Source of the DNA: Clostridia bacterium
GTDB taxonomy: Bacteria > Bacillota_A > Clostridia > Oscillospirales > CAG-272
DNA length: 54,576 nucleotides
Reading direction: 5' to 3'
Assembly (NCBI GenBank): GCA_017501175.1
Contig: JAFVXK010000003.1
Coordinates: forward strand, 1 to 54,576
Shown: in pieces, positions 49,310 to 54,576 of the stretch
Layout of the letters: every line of letters begins with the position of its first letter
How positions within the stretch are numbered: the stretch's first letter is position 1
Notes under the pieces: model-generated
Told to the model about the DNA's origin: nothing
The model's database searches: none
Seen by the model: only the letters and a program-made list of their open reading frames with translations
Made by a program: the position numbers and the translations under genes

Positions 49310-50395
49310 ATGAAGATTTCAATCTGCGGCGACGTTTCAACTCAGGACTCGGGTGCTTTATTCAGAAGCGGCGACGTCAAGGCTCTTTTTGACGACGTTC
49401 CCTCGGCTTTCGCCGACTCCGACAGAGTGCTCGTCAACCTCGAGTGCGCGCTCACCGAAAAGGATACTCCCATTGCAAAAAAAGGCCCTAACATAAAGGG
49501 CCCGCTTGAAACTGCAAAGGTCCTCCGCGAAATCGGAGTCACCGACTGTGCGATGAGCAACAATCACATTATGGATTACGGAATCCCCGGAATTACCGAC
49601 ACGAAGGCAATTCTTCGCGAGCACGGCCTTAACTACACCGGATTCGGAGATAACTACGAGGCTTCGAGAAAGAATCTCGTGATGGAAAAGGACGGAAAGA
49701 AGGTCGCCATCATCGACGTCTGCGAGCACGAGTACTGCTACGCGCTCGAGAACAGAATGGGCGCGCGTCCCTTCGACCCGTACGACACGCTTGAGGACGT
49801 TCGACACGCGGCGGCTGAATGCGACTACGTCGTAGTTTGCTATCACGGCGGTAAGGAGCAAAGCATCTATCCCTCTCCCCGTCTTAGAAAGGTATGTCAG
49901 GCAATGGTAAGAAGCGGCGCTGACGTCGTTCTCTGTCAGCACAGCCACTGCATCGGCTGCTACGAGGAATACGAGGGCGGTCACATTCTCTACGGTCAGG
50001 GCAATTTCCACTTCACCGGCTGTGACGACCACCCCCATTGGCAGAGCGGTCTTATAGTTCAGCTCAATATCGAGGATAAGGTGGATATAAGCTTCATTCC
50101 CGTAAAGGTCGAGGGGCTCGGCATCACTCTTGCAAAGGGCGAGGACTACGACACCCTTATGAGCACCTTCAAGGAGCAGAGCGACAACCTGCATAACGGC
50201 GTATGGCTCGAGGGCTGGGCTGAATTCTGCGAGGCGGTCAAGGATAGATACATAGGCAACATCTCAAGAGCCTTCTCGGACAAGGCAAACTCTATCGACA
50301 ACGAAATATTCTGCGGAAGAATGCACTGCGAGGCGCATAAGGACGTTATTGACTGGCTTTGCAAGCACTACTGGGAGCAGAGAGAGGAAATCTGA
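49310..50395 (+). CDS. CapA-family metallophosphatase-like protein
   Basis: The 361-aa protein matches the CapA/PgsA fold (calcineurin-like superfamily). It starts ISICGDVS, then VLVNLECALTE, KGPNIKGPLETAKVLREIGVTDCAMSNNHIMDYG (conserved NNH). Late blocks are VVCYHGGKE, GADVVLCQHSHCIG (the second histidine box) and ILYGQGNFHF. Classical CapA members take part in poly-gamma-glutamate or capsule export and carry a membrane anchor. This one has no signal peptide or membrane helix, so it may be cytosolic or exported by another route. It is co-translated with the following serine hydrolase (TGATG overlap). Confidence 0.85.
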   Translation: MKISICGDVSTQDSGALFRSGDVKALFDDVPSAFADSDRVLVNLECALTEKDTPIAKKGPNIKGPLETAKVLREIGVTDCAMSNNHIMDYGIPGITDTKAILREHGLNYTGFGDNYEASRKNLVMEKDGKKVAIIDVCEHEYCYALENRMGARPFDPYDTLEDVRHAAAECDYVVVCYHGGKEQSIYPSPRLRKVCQAMVRSGADVVLCQHSHCIGCYEEYEGGHILYGQGNFHFTGCDDHPHWQSGLIVQLNIEDKVDISFIPVKVEGLGITLAKGEDYDTLMSTFKEQSDNLHNGVWLEGWAEFCEAVKDRYIGNISRAFSDKANSIDNEIFCGRMHCEAHKDVIDWLCKHYWEQREEI

Positions 50396-51873
50396 TGGCT
50401 GACATTTTTTCTTACGCTACACCCGAGGAAGTCGGAATAAAATCCGAGGCGGTGCTCGATTTTATAAACGCTCTTGACGAGCACGGTATGCACACACACA
50501 GCATCGTTATGTCGCGAGGCGAGAAAATCTTCGCCGAGTGCTACTACAAGCCCTTTAACGAAAATTTTCTTCACAGAACCTACTCTATTTCAAAGAGCTT
50601 CGTGGCTATTGCCGTGGGGCTTGCCTTTACCGAGGGCATTATGAAGCCCGACGACGTCATTTTCGACTACTTCCCCGAGTTCAGAAACGAAAATATAGAC
50701 GAATACTACGAAAAATGCACCGTGCGCGAGATGCTTATGATGCGAAGCAACATCGGCACTACTACTCGCTGGTGGGGCAGATTCGCGAGCAGAGTCGAGG
50801 CGTACTACTCGCAGAAAACCGACAAGCTCTCGGGCACACTCTTTAACTACGACAGCATCGGCTCATTCCTGCTCGGCTGTATTATCGAAAAGCTCACGGG
50901 CAAGAACTTCCTTGAATATCTCAAGGACGGTGCGCTTCTCGAGCTCGGCTTCTCAAAGGAGAGCTACGTTCTGCGCGAGCCCGGCGGATACGCCATCGGC
51001 GACTCGGGCGTTATGTGCACGGCGCGCGACCTTCTCATATTCTCAAGATTTATTATGCGCGGCGGCGAATGGGGCGGAAAGCAGTATATCGACCCCGAAT
51101 TTATGGCTGAAGCCATAAAGAAGCAGGTTCACACCGACTTCACCGGTGGCTACAACATCTACGAAACGGGCGGATACGGCTATCTCATCTGGAAAACTCA
51201 CCCCGACGGCTTCTCGCTTGTCGGTATGGGCGACCAGCTCGCAATCTGCGATATGAAAAACGACGTCGCATTCGTTATCACCTCGGATAACCAGATGGAA
51301 AAGGCGTCAAGACACGTCCTTTATCACGAGTTTTACAGACACTTCCTGCCGAAGTTCGAGGACGCGCCCTTGCCTAAAAACGACGGCGCCTATAAGGCTC
51401 TTTCGGAATACCTTGATGCAAGAGAGCTGATTTCCTTGAAGGGCTGCGAGAGCTCGCCGATAGCATCCGAGGTCTTCGGCAAGAGATTCGTCAAGGATAA
51501 GGGCGAGCTTGCAATAGACGCCTTTACCCTCACCGATAAGGCTATTATCCTCGAGTATGAGGGAAAGAGCTATACCCTAGAGTACGCTCTTTGCAAAAAC
51601 AAGCAGACCAAATTCTCCTTCGGCACTCGCGCGAGAGCCGATATGATGGGCATTTTCGAGGACGGCGAGTACGACTGCAACGTTTCGGCGGCTTGGGTCG
51701 AGGAGGACACCTTTGCCGTTTTGGCGCAGGTTACCGACACCTATTTCGGCTCCGTAGTCGTTCACGCCGCATTCTCGGGCGATATTGCCTCCCTCAATCT
51801 TGTCAGAAGCGGTCAGTACGTCTTCGAGGGCATCGGCGGATTTATGGTTGCGAAAAAAGATAAGCAGGCATAA
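50395..51873 (+). CDS. Serine hydrolase of the beta-lactamase/PBP class C superfamily
   Basis: The 492-aa protein starts at ATG 50395 overlapping the CapA stop by 1 nt. The nucleophile is S64 in the SxxK block SISK67 (RTYSISKSFVAIAVG). The second block is YDS in FNYDSIGSFLLGCI, with a third-box-like HPDGFSLVGMG late. A C-terminal beta domain (about 340-492) follows. Family members include esterases, D-aminopeptidases and penicillin-binding-like enzymes; no signal peptide is seen. Paired with CapA it may act on an acyl, peptide or polyglutamate-like substrate, which is inference. Confidence 0.88.
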   Translation: MADIFSYATPEEVGIKSEAVLDFINALDEHGMHTHSIVMSRGEKIFAECYYKPFNENFLHRTYSISKSFVAIAVGLAFTEGIMKPDDVIFDYFPEFRNENIDEYYEKCTVREMLMMRSNIGTTTRWWGRFASRVEAYYSQKTDKLSGTLFNYDSIGSFLLGCIIEKLTGKNFLEYLKDGALLELGFSKESYVLREPGGYAIGDSGVMCTARDLLIFSRFIMRGGEWGGKQYIDPEFMAEAIKKQVHTDFTGGYNIYETGGYGYLIWKTHPDGFSLVGMGDQLAICDMKNDVAFVITSDNQMEKASRHVLYHEFYRHFLPKFEDAPLPKNDGAYKALSEYLDARELISLKGCESSPIASEVFGKRFVKDKGELAIDAFTLTDKAIILEYEGKSYTLEYALCKNKQTKFSFGTRARADMMGIFEDGEYDCNVSAAWVEEDTFAVLAQVTDTYFGSVVVHAAFSGDIASLNLVRSGQYVFEGIGGFMVAKKDKQA

Positions 51874-51934
51874 GCTCTGCAAAAGAAGGCAAAAGCTACC
51901 GTCCGGTCGCATTTTACAGCTTAACAATAAAAAT

Positions 51935-51970
51935 GAGAGGTATTGTGAAAAACACAGTACCTCTCTTTCG
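51935..51970 (+). terminator. Terminator of the CapA/serine-hydrolase operon
   Basis: GAGAGGTATTGTG and CACAGTACCTCTC form a 13-bp stem with loop AAAAA (51935-51965), one U-G pair on the plus strand, followed by TTTCG. Confidence 0.75.
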
Positions 51971-52030
51971 TTATCCAAGCTATGAAAAATTAAATCAAAT
52001 TTTATTTCTTCTCTTTTTGATTTATGGAAT

Positions 52031-52888
52031 TTATCTCTTAATCTCCTTGCGATACTCCCCGGGAGTCTGTCCGGTATGTTTTTTGAAAATTCGTTGAAAA
52101 TAATATCTGTTTGGATATCCGGACGCCTCTCCGACCTCCTCTATTGAGGTGTCCTCTTGGGATAGAAGGTCCTTTGCCCTGCCGATGCGAAGCCTAGCAA
52201 TATACTCAACGGGTGACGTTCCCGTTATAGACTTGAAAAGCTCTCTGTAACGGCTGACGCCGAGATATTCCATTGAAGCAAGCTCCTCTACGGTTATTTC
52301 GTGGCGTAGGTGAGTGTAAATGTATTTCATCGATTTATCGAGTCTGCTCGCGCTGTTTTTTCTTGACGCCTTTCCGAAAACGTAAAGAATATAGCGAAGC
52401 TGCACTGCAGCGTCATACTCGAAATTCTCGCCCATCGTGCGGAACTCCGAAAAAAGCTTTTCGTAAAAGGAAAACACCTCGTCACAAATCCCCACCGAAT
52501 ACACCTTTCCCGGAGTAATCCCCGAGCGAAGCAAGATGCTCTCCGCCTCGAATCCGGAGAAATGTATCCAAAAATAATGCGCTTTTTCGTCGTCGGGTCT
52601 CCTTGAACTAAAGATATATCCCATCCCCGGAGCAATGCAGATTACGTCACCGCTTCGGATAACAGCAGTCTCGCCGTCAATCTCTCCCACAATATCTCCG
52701 CCCAGTGAATAAATTAAATAAAAATCCTTTCTTGTCCTGACGGCGCGGCACCTCCAACCACGGCGAAGAAGTGCCTCTCCGCAGCAATTTACCGTCAAAT
52801 CCACGCTATAATCGGCAATATCACTGGTTGTAGGGTCGCAGTTTATCCTGAAATATGACTGGTTTGCAATCTCTTTTTTCCTTTCCAT
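52031..52888 (-). CDS. AraC-family transcriptional regulator
   Basis: Taken from ATG 52888 (285 aa), where GAGGTGAT sits just upstream. It has an N-terminal cupin-like effector-binding domain (about 20-165, with GEIDGETAVIRSGDVICIAPGMGY and YFWIHFSG) and a C-terminal double helix-turn-helix (about 180-285) with SRYRELFKSITGTSPVEYIARLRIGRAKDLL and EVGEASGYPNRYYFQRIFKKHTGQTPGEYRK. It probably senses a sugar and activates nearby operons. The direct-repeat array at 49146-49231 and the divergent sugar isomerase gene are candidate targets. Confidence 0.92.
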   Translation of the reverse strand: MERKKEIANQSYFRINCDPTTSDIADYSVDLTVNCCGEALLRRGWRCRAVRTRKDFYLIYSLGGDIVGEIDGETAVIRSGDVICIAPGMGYIFSSRRPDDEKAHYFWIHFSGFEAESILLRSGITPGKVYSVGICDEVFSFYEKLFSEFRTMGENFEYDAAVQLRYILYVFGKASRKNSASRLDKSMKYIYTHLRHEITVEELASMEYLGVSRYRELFKSITGTSPVEYIARLRIGRAKDLLSQEDTSIEEVGEASGYPNRYYFQRIFKKHTGQTPGEYRKEIKR

Positions 52889-53265
52889 AAAATCACCTCG
52901 CCGTCGATTTGTGCACATTGTTCGTTGATTCGTCCATTGTTTTATATTTAACTCTATTGTACAATAATGTCAGTATAGCTTTAAGCGCAAGAATGTTTTT
53001 TAGGTAAACTGTGAGAAGTAAATGCTAGGCTTCACAGCCTTATTTCTGCTCATCACGAGTGGTCACGCCTCTTCGCTTTAGCAATATTGAACTATAAAAT
53101 TGCAATAATGTGTCTTTACACGTAAGCAAAATTATTATAACATAAAAACCGTATAAATGCAACAAAAGTTTGTGAATTTGCGAATAATTATGCGAAATTT
53201 CGGATTTTTATCTTTAATTTGTGCATAGCATTACTTTTTTTCACCTTGAAAGGAGAACGTTTACA
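52889..53265. other. 377-bp divergent intergenic region
   Basis: This AT-rich gap lies between the AraC-type regulator and the isomerase gene. A weak minus-strand promoter (CTGACA-17-TAAATA, near 52950-52980) could serve the regulator. Plus-strand TTTACA followed by TATAAC near 53113-53140, with a 15-bp spacer, might serve the isomerase. A TTGCAATA-like stretch occurs twice in opposite or near-opposite orientation near 53080-53110. No gene or strong hairpin is seen. Confidence 0.4.
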
Positions 53266-54120
53266 TTGAAAATAGCAATTAACGCATGGGCTTTTCCCAA
53301 TGAATATAGCTTTGAGGACTGCCTCGCGGCCGCAAAGAATGCCGGCTTTGAGGCTATCGAATTCAACGTTGATGCCGTGGGGCGTTCCGAGCATTCATTT
53401 ACAATCCACTCCACTGATGAGGAAATTCTCGCTGTCGGCGAGCTTGTCAAAAAGTACGGCCTTGTCGTTCCGAGCATATCCTCGGATCAATCGGCAGGCA
53501 AATGGCCTCTGTGTGATGAGGAGAGCCGTCAGTTTCTTTTTGCCGTTACCGAAAAGCAGCTCCGAGTTGCAAAGCTTCTCGGCGCGGACACCATTCTCAC
53601 CGTCCCCGGAGGAATGCAGAACGGAATGCTTCTCTCTGAGTCGAGGGCAAATTCTATAAAGAATATGCGCGATTTCTTGCCTGTGATTGAAAAATACGGA
53701 GTTAAGGTCGGTGTCGAAAACGTAGGCAATACCTTCTTCCTCTCGCCCTACGACGTGCTTTCCTTTATTGAGGAGGTTGGCTCTGATATGGTTGGCTCAT
53801 ATCTCGACCTCGGTAATATGTTTTCATTCTCCGACCCTATCCATTGGATTGATATAATCGGCGATAAAATCTTCAAAATTCACGTCAAGGACTATAAAAG
53901 AACCTCTACCGTCAACAAGGGGGGCGCATACGTTCAGCTTCTCGAGGGTGACATCGACTTCAAGCGCTGTATGCAGCTTCTTAAAAAGGTAGGCTTCGAC
54001 GGCTATCTCACCGCCGAGTTCGGCAGACTTCACCCCGGAATCTCTGACGAGGACTACATCAACAGCATCGCGGCATCTGACAAAATAATCAAGAGCTACT
54101 ACGATGAGGCATCCCGTTAA
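53266..54120 (+). CDS. Sugar phosphate isomerase/epimerase (xylose isomerase-like TIM barrel)
   Basis: The start is set at TTG 53266 (284 aa) since AGGAG lies about 10 nt upstream and the protein then begins LKIAINAWAFPN, as expected for the family. It is a TIM-barrel protein of the AP endonuclease 2/xylose isomerase-like group: FEAIEFNVDAVGR, ENVGNTF, VGSYLDLGNMF, FKIHVKDYKR and GYLTAEFGR give the Glu-Asp-His-Glu metal site. Such enzymes epimerise or isomerise keto sugars or inositols. It stands opposite the AraC-type regulator, a common arrangement for sugar use. Confidence 0.87.
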   Translation: MKIAINAWAFPNEYSFEDCLAAAKNAGFEAIEFNVDAVGRSEHSFTIHSTDEEILAVGELVKKYGLVVPSISSDQSAGKWPLCDEESRQFLFAVTEKQLRVAKLLGADTILTVPGGMQNGMLLSESRANSIKNMRDFLPVIEKYGVKVGVENVGNTFFLSPYDVLSFIEEVGSDMVGSYLDLGNMFSFSDPIHWIDIIGDKIFKIHVKDYKRTSTVNKGGAYVQLLEGDIDFKRCMQLLKKVGFDGYLTAEFGRLHPGISDEDYINSIAASDKIIKSYYDEASR

Positions 54121-54145
54121 CTACACCGTGACAAAGGAGAAGACA

Positions 54146-54352
54146 ATGTATTACCCCAGGATAAAGAAAATTCGCAATGAGCAGAACAAAACTCAAACCG
54201 AAATTGCAAATCTTCTGTTTATAACCCAACAGCAATACAGTCTTTACGAAAGCGGCAAGCGTGAAATTCCCGTAAGCTATCTTCGAATTCTCTCCAAGTT
54301 TTACGGGGTTACCACAGATTATCTTTTAGGGCTTACAGACGAGAGAAGCTAA
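54146..54352 (+). CDS. XRE-family helix-turn-helix regulator
   Basis: From ATG 54146 (68 aa), with AAAGGAG 6 nt upstream, this is one Cro/C1-type HTH domain: RIKKIRNEQNKTQTEIANLLFITQQQYSLYESGKREIPVSYLRILSKFYGVTTDYLLGLTD. The single domain is complete and ends with the usual DYLLGLTD. It follows the isomerase by 25 bp and may be co-transcribed, with the terminator at 54398-54430 behind it. Target is unknown. Confidence 0.9.
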   Translation: MYYPRIKKIRNEQNKTQTEIANLLFITQQQYSLYESGKREIPVSYLRILSKFYGVTTDYLLGLTDERS

Positions 54353-54397
54353 CCGCCCTCAATAAGAAGCCTTTGCGCTTAATTTTACATAACAGTC

Positions 54398-54430
54398 AAA
54401 GCCACCGATATTTTATCGGTGGCTTTTATT
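54398..54430 (+). terminator. Terminator before the insertion sequence
   Basis: AAAGCCACCGATA and TATCGGTGGCTTT form a 13-bp perfect stem with loop TTT (54398-54426), followed by TATTATA. Confidence 0.85.
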
Positions 54431-54450
54431 ATAAATGGTGAATTATACTA

Positions 54451-54576
54451 TCAAGTGCAACACTTTTAAGTAAAAAAGAACACTCATATTGAATCCTGTG
54501 TTATAATGAAGTTACCACACAAACATTAAACAAAAGGAGAATTCAATATGAGCTATATCCATTTTACCATAGAAGA
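54451..54576 (+). mobile_element. Left end of an IS30-family insertion sequence (cut by window edge)
   Basis: The probable inverted-repeat end around TCAAGTGCAACACTT (54451-54465, itself a small dyad AAGTG-CAA-CACTT) is followed by TATAAT at 54502-54507 and an AAAGGAG site. The transposase start comes next. The left boundary is an estimate; the right part lies outside the window. Confidence 0.65.
54548..54576 (+). CDS. IS30-family transposase, N-terminal fragment
   Basis: The frame starts at ATG 54548 (AAAGGAG upstream) with MSYIHFTIE and runs off the window end. M-Y-x-H-F-T-I-E(ER) is the usual start of IS30-family transposases, which begin with a helix-turn-helix. Only nine residues are visible, so confidence rests on this short match and the dyad-like end upstream. 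Confidence 0.7.

Noticed and set aside
53221..53265. Upstream in-frame start of the isomerase gene
   Set aside because: The ribosome site AGGAG lies downstream of it. The TTG at 53266 gives the family-typical N-terminus.
1..54576. tRNA, rRNA or CRISPR array
   Set aside because: I saw no cloverleaf-like segment, no rRNA-like stretch and no regularly spaced direct repeats other than the promoter-proximal 21-22 bp units at 49146-49231, which lack spacers.

Overview
The window looks like a chromosomal segment of an uncultured, probably gut-dwelling member of the Clostridia (Firmicutes) with a Gram-positive envelope. Evidence: sepF, mini-ribonuclease III (mrnC), a YlmH-type S4 protein, FeoB with its small Cys-rich membrane partner, BspA-type leucine-rich repeat surface proteins, strong GGAGG-type ribosome binding sites, and TTGACA/TATAAT promoters with 16-17 bp spacing. 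Base composition is moderate, with GC-rich coding and AT-rich gaps. No rRNA, tRNA or CRISPR array was seen. The taxonomic placement is inference.

Layout. 1-1000: a CsoR-type copper sensor with its operator, a tiny desulforedoxin-like Cys-rich protein and a small winged-helix protein. 1003-5328: M16 peptidase divergent from rsmF-like methyltransferase, parvulin PPIase and YlmH. 5330-9935: two tandem CNNM/CorC-type CBS membrane proteins (minus strand). A 539-aa ankyrin-like gene sits next to them, bracketed by a perfect 73-bp direct repeat of the 3' end of the adjacent CorC-type gene. 10060-16952: a minus-strand operon, led by one clear promoter, with two SGNH-type lipid-linked or secreted proteins carrying BspA leucine-rich repeats, an MBOAT O-acyltransferase, a small membrane protein, a small lipoprotein and an MBL hydrolase. 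It is a likely surface O-acylation system. 17088-24494 (minus): gph-like phosphatase, pcrA-like helicase, ygiQ, hisS, mrnC. 24707-29192 (plus): yggS, sepF, lspA, rluD-like, and a large CvpA-like membrane protein. 29327-36907 (minus): rpoC and rpoB with their own promoter. 37246-42994 (minus): DUF554, two RadC-like proteins, trmB, prfC, greA and a divergent PAP2-family protein. 43149-45978: feoA-feoB-FeoB-associated protein with three 18-bp palindromes. 46131-47392: a secreted protein and a degraded gene preceded by a structured leader RNA. 47574-49063: a DtxR-like iron sensor and a ferredoxin-type aldo/keto reductase. 49146-51873: CapA-like plus serine hydrolase behind four tandem 21-22 bp repeats. 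52031-54352: AraC regulator, sugar isomerase/epimerase, XRE regulator. The right edge cuts an IS30-family insertion sequence.

How the genes work together. Most of the window is housekeeping: transcription (rpoBC, greA), translation and RNA maturation (hisS, prfC, trmB, rluD, mrnC, ylmH, rsmF), repair (pcrA, radC) and envelope (lspA, sepF). The accessory interest lies in five places. These are the LRR-SGNH-MBOAT operon; the ankyrin-like cassette with duplicated flank; the iron circuit, where a DtxR-like sensor with the iron-type metal ligands lies near feo palindromes; the riboswitch-like leader at 47207-47357; and the AraC-type repeat array in front of the CapA/serine hydrolase pair.
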